This document shows, one piece after another, positions 17,299-26,045 of a stretch of 35,674 bases of DNA (positions are counted from its first letter, which is position 1; every line of letters begins with the position of its first letter). Both the position numbers and the translations under genes were made by a program. The stretch spans positions 1 through 35,674 of the forward strand of contig JANQPM010000046.1 in the NCBI GenBank assembly GCA_028289465.1, read 5' to 3'. The notes below the pieces were generated by a model. That model was not told the DNA's origin, made no database searches, and was given only the letters and a program-made list of their open reading frames with translations. This stretch comes from Lysobacterales bacterium. GTDB lineage: Bacteria; Pseudomonadota; Gammaproteobacteria; Xanthomonadales; SZUA-36.

Positions 17299-18270
17299 CT
17301 AGGCCGAGTACCGGTCCAGGCTTCGGCGGGTGCTGTCGATCACGGCCTGGCGCAGAAAATCCGGCCCCAGCACTTTGACCTCTGCACCGTGGCGCATGAT
17401 ATCCATGATCAGTTCCTGCGGCCGACTGAACGGTACTTTCAGACGATAGCTGCCGTCCTTGAGCCACTCGCCCTGCTGATCCGGATGCCAGCGTTCGTCG
17501 GCAACCCAGCGGGCACGCTCCGGGGTGAACAGCAGTTTCGCCTGGTGGTGGGCCGGACCGGAGAAAATGCCGTAGGACTGATCAAAGTGATCGGCCATCT
17601 CTTGGTTCGGGATATTCCGGGCCGGACGATCCAGCACCTGCTGCTCGACGATGCGCTCCAGCGCAAAGCTGCGCAGGCCTTCCGCCCGGTGGCACCACGC
17701 GTCCAGATACCAGCTATTGCGGTACTGAGTCAGACGCAGCGGCGAGACATCGCGGTCGCTGATCGCGTCCCGCTCGCGGCCGTGATAGCGAATATGCAAT
17801 TGCTTTCTGCCGACCAGCGCCCCCAGCACGTCCTGGAACATACGCTGCGGCACCGGCCGCCCGGCGGTATGGTGAATATGAATCCGCGATCCATCGCTTT
17901 CCGCTTCCACGCCCTTTTGCTGCAGCAGTTTGGAAATACGCCCTTGCAGCGAATTCAATTCGTCTTCCAGCAGGCCGGGCTGCACATCGGTCAGTACTTC
18001 GCGGGCGGTCAGCAGGGCCTGCAGTTCGTCCGGACTGATCCAGATGCCGGGCAGCTCGAAACTCTGATCGTAGCTGCGGTCGTAGTAAAACGCCTTGGTC
18101 TCCGGATGCTGCTCGATCGGCGCACCGAGGAAATCCCGCAGTTCATTGATCAGCCGGTACAGCGTGGCCTGAGAACATTCCAGCCGGTCCATCAAATCGT
18201 GCCGGGAAATCGGCGTGCGCCGCTGGCTCAGGATATTGTGCAGATGGTACAGGCGTTCTACTTTGGACAT
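17299..18270 (-). CDS. YafY-type transcriptional regulator (HTH + WYL domain)
   Basis: A 323-residue regulator. Residues about 1-60 form a winged HTH of the HTH_11 (DeoR-like) type (ISRHDLMDRLECSQATLYRLINELRDFLG). Residues about 140-225 are a WYL domain, with the motif as NSWYLDAWCHRAEGLRSFALERI (a ligand-binding, Sm-like fold). The C-terminal part (about 235-320) is the WCX extension. WYL proteins often sense nucleic-acid fragments or nucleotides and control defence or stress genes, but the ligand here is unknown. No defence gene lies beside it. Neighbours are the small membrane-protein gene and, 32 bp upstream, gltX. Confidence 0.92.
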   Translation of the reverse strand: MSKVERLYHLHNILSQRRTPISRHDLMDRLECSQATLYRLINELRDFLGAPIEQHPETKAFYYDRSYDQSFELPGIWISPDELQALLTAREVLTDVQPGLLEDELNSLQGRISKLLQQKGVEAESDGSRIHIHHTAGRPVPQRMFQDVLGALVGRKQLHIRYHGRERDAISDRDVSPLRLTQYRNSWYLDAWCHRAEGLRSFALERIVEQQVLDRPARNIPNQEMADHFDQSYGIFSGPAHHQAKLLFTPERARWVADERWHPDQQGEWLKDGSYRLKVPFSRPQELIMDIMRHGAEVKVLGPDFLRQAVIDSTRRSLDRYSA

Positions 18271-18302
18271 CGGTGCGCGTTCAGACGGTTGCTACCGGTC
18301 CA

Positions 18303-19718
18303 TTATCGCTGATTCGATTCTCGTTTACTGATAAACAGCAGCGCCTGGTCGATTCTGGCCAGGGTCCGCTCCCGCCCGACCAGTTCCAGGGTCTTGTCAA
18401 TAGACGGCGACACGCCGCTGCCCATCACCGCAACCCGCAGCGGCTGTGCAACCTTGCCCAGATTGACTTCCAGCGATTCCGCCACCTGCTGTATCGCCTG
18501 CTGCAGGGGATCGGCCGACCAGTCGGTCAGTTCGCGCAGCGCTTTGCCGGCCTGCTCCAGCGGCAGGCGGGCCACCGGCCGCAGATGCTTCTTCGCAGCA
18601 CCGGCATCGAACGCATCGAAATCCTGGTAGAACGGCCGGCTTTGCTCGGCCAGCTCCCGCAGGGTTTTGACTCGCTCAGCCTGTACCTCGACCAATGCGA
18701 TCAGATCCGGTCCGCGGCTCAGGTCGATGTCGGCCTGCTGAAAATGCCAGGCCAGATGGCTTGCAACCTCGGCTGCCGGCAGGGTTTTCATCCAGTGCTG
18801 GTTTAGCCAGATCAGCTTGTCGGTATTGAATGCCGACGGCTTCTTGTTGACCGTTTCGATATCGAACAGATGCACCATGTCCTGCAGCGAAAAGACCTCG
18901 TCATCGCCGTGTGACCAACCCAATCGTACCAGGTAGTTCAACAGCGCCTGCGGCAGATAGCCGTCATCGCGGTACTGCAAGACCGAGACCGCGCCGTGAC
19001 GCTTGGAAAGCCTCGCGCCGTCATCGCCGAGTATCATCGGCACATGGGCGAACACCGGCGGCTCGGCACCCAGCGCATGGTAGATGTTGATCTGGCGCGG
19101 CGTGTTATTGATATGATCATCGCCGCGGATCACGTCGGTGATGCGCATGTCGATATCGTCGACGACCACGGTGAAATTGTAAGTCGGCGAACCGTCCGGC
19201 CGGGCAATAATCAGATCGTCCAGTTCGTCATTCGCGACCCGGATCAAGCCTCGCACCCGGTCCTTGAACACCACGTCGTTGGTTTCAGGATTGCGAAAGC
19301 GAATCACCGGCTGTACGTTGTCCGGCACGTCCGTGCGCTCGCGGCAGCGCCCGTCATAGCGCGGCTTGTCACCGGCCGCCATCTGGGCCTCGCGCAATTC
19401 GTCCAGGCGGGTTTTGCTGCAATAGCAGCGATAGGCCTTGTTCTGCATCAGCAACTGTTCGATGACCGCGTGGTAGCGGTCGAATCGCTCTGTCTGGAAA
19501 TACGGTCCTTCGTCGTAGTCCAGACCCAGCCACTGCATACCGTCAAGAATCGCCTGCACCGATTCCGGCGTTGAGCGTTCCAGATCGGTATCTTCGACCC
19601 GCAAGATAAAAGCCCCGTGATGATGCCGGGCCTGCAGATAGCAGAATAACGCGGTTCGAGCGCCGCCGACGTGAAGGAAGCCGGTCGGGCTTGGTGCGAA
19701 TCTGGTCCGGATGGTCAT
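18303..19718 (-). CDS. gltX: Glutamyl-tRNA synthetase
   Basis: This class I synthetase charges tRNA-Glu. The 471-residue protein has the HIGH signature as [19 protein letters not shown] (about 7-25) and the KMSKS signature as [10 protein letters not shown] (about 238-247). Length and the C-terminal helical anticodon-binding domain are complete. The start is ATG at 19716-19718. Full length argues against GluQ, the short tRNA-modifying paralogue. Whether it also charges tRNA-Gln cannot be judged from this window. Confidence 0.97.
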   Translation of the reverse strand: MTIRTRFAPSPTGFLHVGGARTALFCYLQARHHHGAFILRVEDTDLERSTPESVQAILDGMQWLGLDYDEGPYFQTERFDRYHAVIEQLLMQNKAYRCYCSKTRLDELREAQMAAGDKPRYDGRCRERTDVPDNVQPVIRFRNPETNDVVFKDRVRGLIRVANDELDDLIIARPDGSPTYNFTVVVDDIDMRITDVIRGDDHINNTPRQINIYHALGAEPPVFAHVPMILGDDGARLSKRHGAVSVLQYRDDGYLPQALLNYLVRLGWSHGDDEVFSLQDMVHLFDIETVNKKPSAFNTDKLIWLNQHWMKTLPAAEVASHLAWHFQQADIDLSRGPDLIALVEVQAERVKTLRELAEQSRPFYQDFDAFDAGAAKKHLRPVARLPLEQAGKALRELTDWSADPLQQAIQQVAESLEVNLGKVAQPLRVAVMGSGVSPSIDKTLELVGRERTLARIDQALLFISKRESNQR

Positions 19719-20106
19719 GCAAATCCTGCTTGAAAAAGAGGCGGCATTTTAGCAGTTTGCCCCGGTTCCTGGTACACGCGTCCGGTCACCAGACACGTGC
19801 CGCACCGACCGCCGCTTGCGGTTTTTGGCGCAAAGGCGCCGCAGGCGACCCGCCGGAGCGGGCGCCATGAAGCATGGCTTCTTGCGCGTTGCGCAAACCG
19901 CAGCGCAGGTGACTTGGTGCAGGTGACTTGGCCGGCGGTTTTGCCAACGGCAAAGAAGCCGGCCAGCAGGCACCGTTTAGCGCGTCTGGCTTCGCCTGCA
20001 CGCGCTTAACGGCTCCGTCAGAAGGCTTCTTCGCTATCGCGAAACCGCCATCTGACTCCACCTGCGCTACGAAAGAAGCGGACGCGAGACTCCATTTTTG
20101 TTTATC
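19719..20106. repeat. Intergenic cluster of hairpin repeats between gltX and mltF
   Basis: No credible gene is present. The gap holds at least four related hairpins: 19818-19845 (minus, one arm diverged), 19876-19901 (plus), 19934-19960 (minus) and 20024-20049 (plus). The last three share arms GGCTTCTT and AAACCGC(C) around a stem whose bases differ but stay paired: GCGC/GCGC, TGCC/GGCA and CGC/GCG. In addition there is a near-perfect 12-bp inverted repeat (CGTTTAGCGCGT 19974-19985 with ACGCGCTTAACG 20000-20011) and a 13-bp direct repeat GCAGGTGACTTGG (19905-19917 and 19919-19931). The mltF promoter must lie here or between the hairpins, but I cannot place it. Confidence 0.85.
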
Positions 20107-21582
20107 ATGGCCGCAACTCACAGATTCGGACGGTTCTTGCATCGCGATACCTTATTCGACAATCTCGTTGCTCCCGCTCGAATAGCGGCGGGGCTGTTGC
20201 TCTGCGCAGCCGTATTGAGCCAGGGCTGCCAGCAGCCGTCGCAGCTTGAGCGCGTGCAGCGAAGTGGCGAGCTGACCATTATCACCCGCAACGGCGCAAC
20301 GGCTTACTACACCGGCGCCGACGGCGAACCCACCGGGTTTGAGTACGATCTGGCCGCCCAGTTCGCCGCGTTTCTGGGCGTCGATATCACGGTCAAGGCC
20401 GCCGAACGCTTCCCCGATCTGTTCCCGATGCTGGAAAACGGTGCCGGCGATCTGATTGCCGCCAATATCAGCCGTACCGCCGAACGCCGGCGTTTCCTGC
20501 GCTTCGGGCCGCACTACGAAACGGTTACCGCCGAGGTGGTCTACCGGCGCGGCGAACCGCGTCCCGTTAGAACCGAGGATTTGGTCGGCAACCGCATTCG
20601 AGTGATCGCCGGTTCCAGCTATGAGTCCCTGCTGCAGGCAGCCAAACTCGAGTATCCGGACCTGCAATGGCAGACGATCAGCGACGGCAGTATCGAGGAC
20701 TTGCTGGAAGCGATCGACAACGGGGAAATCGACTACACACTGGTCGACTCCACCGTACTGCGCATCAGTCAGCGTTATTTTCCGGGCATTCGGCGCGGTT
20801 TTTCCGTCGGCCAGCCCCAAGCCCTGGCCTGGGTGTTCCCATCAGGCGACGACGACTCCCTGCTGCAAAAGGCTCGCGAATTCTTCGCGCTGGTCAGCCA
20901 GGATGGTCGTCTGGCCGCATTGAAATCCGCGTATTTCGACAGTTCGGACGAATACGATCACGCCGGTATGTTTACCTTCATGCAGCAAGTGCAAAACCGG
21001 CTGCTGGACCTGCGCCCGCTGTTTGAGCAGACTGCCGCCGCTCACCGGATGGACTGGCGCCTGCTGGCCGCAGTCGGCTATCAGGAGTCGCACTGGGATC
21101 CGCTGGCCACCTCGCCGACCGGCGTTCGCGGCCTGATGATGCTGACCCTGCGTACTGCCGAACAACTGGGGGTCAGCGACCGGCTGGATCCGGAGCAGAG
21201 CATCGACGGCGGCACCCGCTACCTGAAGGACCTGATCGACAACCGCATTCCGAAACGTATTCAGCAGCCCGACCGCCTGTGGCTGGCCCTGGCGGCCTAT
21301 AACATCGGGTTCGGACACCTGGAAGATGCCCGGGTGCTGACCGAACGCCGGGGCGGTAATCCCGACCGATGGGAAGACGTCAGCCAGGGATTGCTGCTGC
21401 TGAGTAAGGAAAACTGGTATACCCAGACACGCTACGGCTATGCCCGCGGCTATGAGGCGGTCAGGTATGTGAACAATATTCAAAGCTACTACGACACGCT
21501 GGTCTGGATGGACACCCATTCACACCCACTGTTAGCGGGTCACCGAATCACCGAGGCGCCGACCCCGGCTCTCAATCCATAA
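20107..21582 (+). CDS. mltF: Membrane-bound lytic murein transglycosylase F
   Basis: MltF cleaves the MurNAc-GlcNAc bond and leaves 1,6-anhydro ends, recycling peptidoglycan at the outer membrane. With ATG 20107 the protein has 491 residues. An N-terminal signal ends at LSQGC (C41), a plausible but imperfect lipobox. Next comes a family 3 solute-binding-like domain (about 50-275: LTIITRNG, GFEYDLA, GDLIAANIS). The SLT domain follows (about 300-455) with catalytic E327 in GYQESHWDP, GLMMLT and AAYNIGFGHL. A TTG nine bases upstream is a less likely start. The 3' end overlaps convergent dnaQ by 11 bp. Confidence 0.95.
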   Translation: MAATHRFGRFLHRDTLFDNLVAPARIAAGLLLCAAVLSQGCQQPSQLERVQRSGELTIITRNGATAYYTGADGEPTGFEYDLAAQFAAFLGVDITVKAAERFPDLFPMLENGAGDLIAANISRTAERRRFLRFGPHYETVTAEVVYRRGEPRPVRTEDLVGNRIRVIAGSSYESLLQAAKLEYPDLQWQTISDGSIEDLLEAIDNGEIDYTLVDSTVLRISQRYFPGIRRGFSVGQPQALAWVFPSGDDDSLLQKAREFFALVSQDGRLAALKSAYFDSSDEYDHAGMFTFMQQVQNRLLDLRPLFEQTAAAHRMDWRLLAAVGYQESHWDPLATSPTGVRGLMMLTLRTAEQLGVSDRLDPEQSIDGGTRYLKDLIDNRIPKRIQQPDRLWLALAAYNIGFGHLEDARVLTERRGGNPDRWEDVSQGLLLLSKENWYTQTRYGYARGYEAVRYVNNIQSYYDTLVWMDTHSHPLLAGHRITEAPTPALNP

Positions 21583-22306
21583 GCGTATCGGTGTCCGCAG
21601 CGTCCATTTGCAGCCAGGCGCACGTTCCGTCTGAAGCTTTGTCTATCGCCAGCAGCCGTTCCCGGTGGCAGTCCAATTCCCCGGCATCCGCTGCGAGTAT
21701 AACCAGCGACGAACGATCGATCTCGGTTGCGTCCGCGACCCGGTCAGACACGCCGGTGTCTTCAGCCAATGTCAGGCCCAGATCCACCTGGCCACCGGTC
21801 ATCGCCAGATAGACTTCTCCGAGAATCTCGGCATCCAGCAAGGCCCCGTGCAGGCTGCGATGGCTGTTGTCGATGTCATAGCGCTTACACAGCGCGTCCA
21901 GGCTGTTGCGCTGACCGGGGTGCATCTCACGCGCGATCAGCAGGCTGTCCACCACCTTTGCGTAGTCTTCCACCACGCCGAACGGCTGCTCCAGCAGGGA
22001 CAATTCGAAATTCAGAAAGCCGATATCGAAGGCCGCATTGTGAATGACCAGTTCCGCTCCGCGAATGAACTCCAGAAATTCTTCGGCAATGTCAGCGAAC
22101 AATGGCTTGTCGTGCAGAAACTCGTTGGTAATCCCGTGGACTTCCAACGCACCAGCATCGACCTCGCGCTGCGGGTTCAGGTAGTAATGGAAACTATTCC
22201 GGGTGACGCGGCGGTCCAGCATCTCCAGCGCGCCGATTTCGATAATCCGGTGGCCGAGTTCAGTTTCCAGGCCGGTGGTTTCCGTATCCAGTACGATTTG
22301 TCGCAT
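21572..22306 (-). CDS. dnaQ: DNA polymerase III epsilon subunit (3'-5' proofreading exonuclease)
   Basis: The 244-residue protein carries all DEDDh exonuclease residues: D7 and E9 (LDTETTG), D94 (NAAFDIGFLNFE), H153 and D158 (HGALLDAE). After the nuclease domain, QVDLGL (173-178) is in the place of the weak beta-clamp-binding motif of epsilon. The C-terminal tail, which binds the alpha subunit in E. coli, follows. The start is ATG at 22304-22306. It lies 14 bp after rnhA on the same strand. In E. coli the two genes are divergent neighbours, so here they form an operon-like pair. Confidence 0.96.
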   Translation of the reverse strand: MRQIVLDTETTGLETELGHRIIEIGALEMLDRRVTRNSFHYYLNPQREVDAGALEVHGITNEFLHDKPLFADIAEEFLEFIRGAELVIHNAAFDIGFLNFELSLLEQPFGVVEDYAKVVDSLLIAREMHPGQRNSLDALCKRYDIDNSHRSLHGALLDAEILGEVYLAMTGGQVDLGLTLAEDTGVSDRVADATEIDRSSLVILAADAGELDCHRERLLAIDKASDGTCAWLQMDAADTDTLMD

Positions 22307-22320
22307 GATTCGATGTTCTT

Positions 22321-22764
22321 CTAAGTACAGCCCGATGCGGTCGGAACCGCTTCCCTGGCCAGAGTATCGGCCCGTTCATTACCGGCATCGCCGGCATGGC
22401 CCTTAACCCAGTGCCATTTAATACTATGGGCCTGCGCGGCCTGGTCCAGCGCCTGCCACAGATCCTGATTTTTGACCGGCTTTTTGGCGGCGGTGCGCCA
22501 GCCGCGTGCTTTCCAGCTATCCATCCACTCGGTGATGCCGCGCATCACGTACAGGGAATCGGTAAATACATCCACATCGCAGGAGCGCTTCAGCGCTTTC
22601 AAGCCCTCGATAACCGCCCGCAACTCCATGCGGTTGTTGGTGGTCATCGCCTCACCGCCGGACAGTTCCTTGCGGCGCCGTCCGTAGCGCAGTAAAACGC
22701 CCCAGCCCCCGGGGCCCGGATTGCCGCTGCAGGCACCATCGGTATACATCACCACGCGGCTCAT
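22321..22764 (-). CDS. rnhA: Ribonuclease HI
   Basis: RNase HI cuts the RNA strand of RNA-DNA hybrids (R-loops, primers). The 147-residue protein has the metal-binding residues D9 ([11 protein letters not shown]), E47 (NNRMELRA), D69 (FTDSLY) and the final D in GNERADTLA (about residue 133). The handle region with basic residues ([21 protein letters not shown]) is present. Its ATG overlaps the stop of the methyltransferase gene by 4 bp. Confidence 0.97.
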   Translation of the reverse strand: MSRVVMYTDGACSGNPGPGGWGVLLRYGRRRKELSGGEAMTTNNRMELRAVIEGLKALKRSCDVDVFTDSLYVMRGITEWMDSWKARGWRTAAKKPVKNQDLWQALDQAAQAHSIKWHWVKGHAGDAGNERADTLAREAVPTASGCT

Positions 22765-23453
22765 GTGCCGGTCTTCCGCACCATGCCGGAACCGACCGGC
22801 AAAGTGCTGCTGGTGCGCCGCTTGGATGGCAGGCGGAAACGAACCCGGTGCACATTAGCGGGCGTATTGCGCTTGGTGAAGCGCACGATGCACAAATTGC
22901 CGACGCCTTGCAGCAGGCCCGGCAGCCGGTATCCGGACAAGGTCTGACCTAGGCCGCCGATACCGATGCTTTCGCTATGCTGCCGGTGCAGATCAAGGTC
23001 CTTGGTTGCAACGCTTATCTGGGCATCGGACAGTCTCGGTATGCGCCTACGGCGTCCGGCGGCCAAGCCGAGATAGCCATGTGCATTAAGAAAACTGACA
23101 ATCAAATACCCACCGGGCCGCAGGACCCGGGTACTTTCTGCCAGCAGCCGCTGACTGTCCGCGTCGGCCGACAGACAATGGCGCATGACCAGCAGGTCGA
23201 TGCTGTCGCATTGCAGCGGGAGTTCCGGAAGTTGATGGACCAGCGGCTTGACGATTGCATCCTGCCCGCAGAGCCAGTGCCACCGCTCACTGAACTCGAG
23301 CGGCAATATCGCGCTCTGCGTCTCCGACGCCGGGCCGATCTGCAGTGCCCGCCGGCCGGTCAGGCCGTCACAGAGTTCCGCCAGCCGGCGACGCTCGATT
23401 TTCCAGAGCCGCCGACCGTCCGAACCGCTGAACCAGTCATTAGCTGCGGTCAT
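22761..23453 (-). CDS. YafS-like SAM-dependent methyltransferase
   Basis: A 230-residue protein with a divergent class I methyltransferase core. ALQIGPASE (about 36-44) stands for the SAM-binding motif [13 protein letters not shown] (about 83-94) for the motif after strand 4, and [14 protein letters not shown] (about 109-122) for the conserved LRPGG segment. It matches YafS in place (between gloB and rnhA) and general sequence; its substrate is unknown. I chose ATG 23451-23453; a GTG two codons upstream is possible. The basic C-terminus ([15 protein letters not shown]) looks disordered. The stop overlaps rnhA (ATGA). Confidence 0.87.
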   Translation of the reverse strand: MTAANDWFSGSDGRRLWKIERRRLAELCDGLTGRRALQIGPASETQSAILPLEFSERWHWLCGQDAIVKPLVHQLPELPLQCDSIDLLVMRHCLSADADSQRLLAESTRVLRPGGYLIVSFLNAHGYLGLAAGRRRRIPRLSDAQISVATKDLDLHRQHSESIGIGGLGQTLSGYRLPGLLQGVGNLCIVRFTKRNTPANVHRVRFRLPSKRRTSSTLPVGSGMVRKTGT

Positions 23454-23556
23454 TATCACCGGTTTTTGTTATGCTGGTTTTTGCAATGTCGGGCAAAGCA
23501 TACTCTTTGCTCAAACAGAAGCTCAAGCGATTTACCCAGTATTTCAAGGTCTCCAC

Positions 23557-24330
23557 GTGGTATCCGTCACCCCGATCTGCGCATTCAGTGACAATTATAT
23601 CTGGGCCGTGGTCGGCGAGCGCAAGGCCTGTGCGACTAAACCCTGTGCGGTGATCGACCCCGGCGATGCGACACCCGTGCTCGCGTTCCTGCAGCAATAC
23701 GACCTGGCGCTGACCCAGATTTTTCTGACCCATCACCATGCCGATCATATCGGCGGCGTCCGCCGGCTTCTTGAACAATACTCAGCGACTGTTTACGGCC
23801 CGGCCGACCCGCGCATGCCGGCCGGCACCATGCCGCTCGCCGAAGGCGACGAGGTCGCACTGCTGGGTGCGCCGTACCGCGTGATCGAAGTACCGGCCCA
23901 CACCCGCAGCCACATCGCATACTATGGCGAGGGCCGGTTGTTTTGCGGCGACACCCTGTTCTCGGTCGGCTGCGGCCGGCTGTTCGAGGGCAGCGCCGCC
24001 GATATGCAGCGCGCACTGGACAAGCTGGCCGCACTGCCCGACGATACCCTGGTCTACTGCGCCCACGAATACACGGCATCGAACTGCCGCTTTGCGACGC
24101 TGGTCGAGCCCGGCAATATCGCGCTGCAACAACGCACCGAAGCGGTAGAACGCCTGCGCCGGCGAGGCGAACCGACGCTGCCGAGCACCATCGGTCAGGA
24201 AAAGGCAACCAATCCGTTTATGCGCACCCGCGAGATCGGCGTTCGACAGGCCGCCGCGGCACACGACAGGTCGGCGCACGAGCCGGCCGAGGTTCTGGCG
24301 GTGATTCGACAATGGAAAGACCGCTGCTGA
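23557..24330 (+). CDS. gloB: Hydroxyacylglutathione hydrolase (glyoxalase II)
   Basis: GloB hydrolyses S-lactoylglutathione to lactate and glutathione, the second step of methylglyoxal detoxification. The frame is open from 23248, but the family begins at VSVTPI. The GTG at 23557 gives 257 residues, has AAGG about seven bases upstream and avoids overlap with the divergent methyltransferase gene. Metallo-beta-lactamase motifs: T58-H59-H60-H61-A-D63-H64, HTRSHI, CGDTLFSVGCGR with the bridging Asp, and YCAHEYT. The glutathione-binding C-terminus ends in REIGVRQ. It is probably driven from the 103-bp divergent gap, where a GCAAAG/CTTTGC palindrome lies at 23493-23510. Confidence 0.94.
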   Translation: MVSVTPICAFSDNYIWAVVGERKACATKPCAVIDPGDATPVLAFLQQYDLALTQIFLTHHHADHIGGVRRLLEQYSATVYGPADPRMPAGTMPLAEGDEVALLGAPYRVIEVPAHTRSHIAYYGEGRLFCGDTLFSVGCGRLFEGSAADMQRALDKLAALPDDTLVYCAHEYTASNCRFATLVEPGNIALQQRTEAVERLRRRGEPTLPSTIGQEKATNPFMRTREIGVRQAAAAHDRSAHEPAEVLAVIRQWKDRC

Positions 24331-24403
24331 GGCGCCGGCCGGCCACGATGGCACGATTGACAGAAATCCATCTAAGCTATTGATTCAGAATACCGCACGT
24401 CAC

Positions 24404-24444
24404 TTGACCCGCTTTCCCCGGGTAGACAATAATCGGCGGGTCAA
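24404..24444 (+). promoter_or_regulatory. mltD promoter spanned by a perfect 9-bp inverted repeat
   Basis: TTGACC (24404-24409) and AATAAT (24428-24433) are each five of six consensus bases with an 18-bp spacer and lie 20-60 bp upstream of the mltD start. The -35 is the first half of an inverted repeat: TTGACCCGC (24404-24412) and GCGGGTCAA (24436-24444), separated by 23 bp. A regulator bound to both arms would cover the promoter. Confidence 0.55.
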
Positions 24445-24461
24445 AAATCGGATAATGATAA

Positions 24462-26045
24462 ATGCGCGCTCGTCACCTGATTGCGGCCGGCCTGTTGGCC
24501 GCCACTGGCTGTGCCAGCCTGACCCCACCCGCAACCCCTGAAGCCCCGGCCGATCCCTCGGTTGCCTCCCCCGTTGACTCCGCGACTGACCCGGTAACCG
24601 GTGAGATGGCGGTTCCGGTGACCGAACCGGTTGCAGAGGCCGCCGTTACCCAAGTCGATGCCGGCCCGGTTTACGACACGGTCTGGGAACGTGTGATCGA
24701 CCGTTTCGCGCTGCCGTCCTGCAGCATCAATGCCACTGCCGCACGCTGGGCGGACTGGTATGCCGGGCACCCCGAATATCTGCAGCGCGTATTCAAGCGG
24801 GCGCAGCCCTGGGTGTTCGATATCGCCGAAGAAATCGAGCGGCGGGATATGCCGGGCGAGTTCGCATTGCTGCCGGTGGTCGAAAGCGCCTACGATCCGT
24901 TCGCCTACTCCAGAGGCCGGGCAGTCGGTACCTGGCAATTCATCTCCGCGACCGGAAAACGCTACGGCCTGCAGCAAAACTGGTGGTATGACGGCCGCCG
25001 GGACGTGTATGCCGCAACCCGTGCTGCGCTGGATTATCTGCAGGACCTGGGTGAGCTATTCGAGCAGGACTGGCTGCTTGCACTGGCCGGCTATAATGCC
25101 GGTGAGAACCGCGTGCGGCGTGCCGTAAAGCGTAACCACCGGGCCGGCAAAGACGCCGATTACTGGAACCTCTCGCTGCCCCGGGAAACCCGCGGCTATG
25201 TCCCTAAGCTGCTCGGCCTGAGCTGTATTTTCAAGGACCCGGCGGCCTACGGCATTACGCTGCCGACCTGGCCGAATGAGCCCGTGGTGGCTGCGGTCGA
25301 TACCGGCAGGCAAACCGACCTGGTACTGGCAGCCCAACTCGCCGGTATTTCGGTCACCGAACTGTTCGCACTGAACCCCGGCTATAACCGCTGGGCGACC
25401 GCCCCCGCTGGTCCGCACCGAATTATTTTACCGGTAGAAAAAGCGGCCGACTTCGTCAACCGCCTCGACAGCCTAGCTACCGACGCGCTGATGCGCTGGG
25501 ATCAGATCACCGTTGTCAGCGGCGATTCCCTGGGCAAACTGGCCGCCCGCTACCGCGTACCGGTGGCAGTGATCAAAAACACCAACGGCCTCAGCGGCGA
25601 TATGATCCGGGTCGGGCAGAAGCTGCGCCTGCCGCGCGATGCGACCGACCGCATCGACCCGCTTTATGCCAGTGCCGCCGGTGAACTGCAGCGCCTGCAG
25701 GCCAAACTGGTTGCACCGGACCGAGTCTCCCACCGCGTACGCCGCGGCGAATCCTTGTCGACGATTGCCAAGCGCTATCGAGTGCGGGTTTCCGACCTGC
25801 AACGCTGGAACGGCATTCGCAACCCGAACCGGTTGCGCGCCGGCCAGACCCTGGCTATTTTCCATTCGCCGGTCGCCCGGCCGGCTGCCGCTAAACGGGC
25901 CGGCCGGTATACTGTGCAGCGCGGCGACTCCCTGTGGACCATCGCCCGACGCCACAATCTGAACATGAAGGATTTGATGCGGTGGAACCAATTGAACGCC
26001 AAAAGCGTATTGCGGCCGGGGCAGCGACTCAAATTGAATCCCTGA
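24462..26045 (+). CDS. mltD: Membrane-bound lytic murein transglycosylase D
   Basis: MltD is an outer-membrane lipoprotein that cleaves peptidoglycan glycan strands. The 527-residue protein has the signal MRARHLIAAGLLAATGC with a good lipobox (ATGC, C17). A Pro/Ala/Asp-rich linker follows (about 20-65), then the SLT domain (about 110-270) with catalytic E141 in VVESAYDPFAYSRGRAVGTWQF and the LAGYNAGENRVRRA motif. Three C-terminal LysM repeats lie at about 345-390, 425-468 and 483-526. E. coli MltD has two, so one more peptidoglycan-binding unit is present. It is the first gene of a three-gene envelope operon. Confidence 0.95.
   Translation: MRARHLIAAGLLAATGCASLTPPATPEAPADPSVASPVDSATDPVTGEMAVPVTEPVAEAAVTQVDAGPVYDTVWERVIDRFALPSCSINATAARWADWYAGHPEYLQRVFKRAQPWVFDIAEEIERRDMPGEFALLPVVESAYDPFAYSRGRAVGTWQFISATGKRYGLQQNWWYDGRRDVYAATRAALDYLQDLGELFEQDWLLALAGYNAGENRVRRAVKRNHRAGKDADYWNLSLPRETRGYVPKLLGLSCIFKDPAAYGITLPTWPNEPVVAAVDTGRQTDLVLAAQLAGISVTELFALNPGYNRWATAPAGPHRIILPVEKAADFVNRLDSLATDALMRWDQITVVSGDSLGKLAARYRVPVAVIKNTNGLSGDMIRVGQKLRLPRDATDRIDPLYASAAGELQRLQAKLVAPDRVSHRVRRGESLSTIAKRYRVRVSDLQRWNGIRNPNRLRAGQTLAIFHSPVARPAAAKRAGRYTVQRGDSLWTIARRHNLNMKDLMRWNQLNAKSVLRPGQRLKLNP

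Noticed and set aside
19786..20142. 118-codon minus-strand ORF across the gltX-mltF gap
   Set aside because: It is made almost wholly of the hairpin repeats, overlaps the mltF 5' end, has no domain I recognise and no good ribosome-binding site.
23248..23556. 103-codon N-terminal extension of gloB
   Set aside because: It runs into the divergent methyltransferase gene; glyoxalase II proteins start at the VSVTPI region and a GTG with a Shine-Dalgarno is there.
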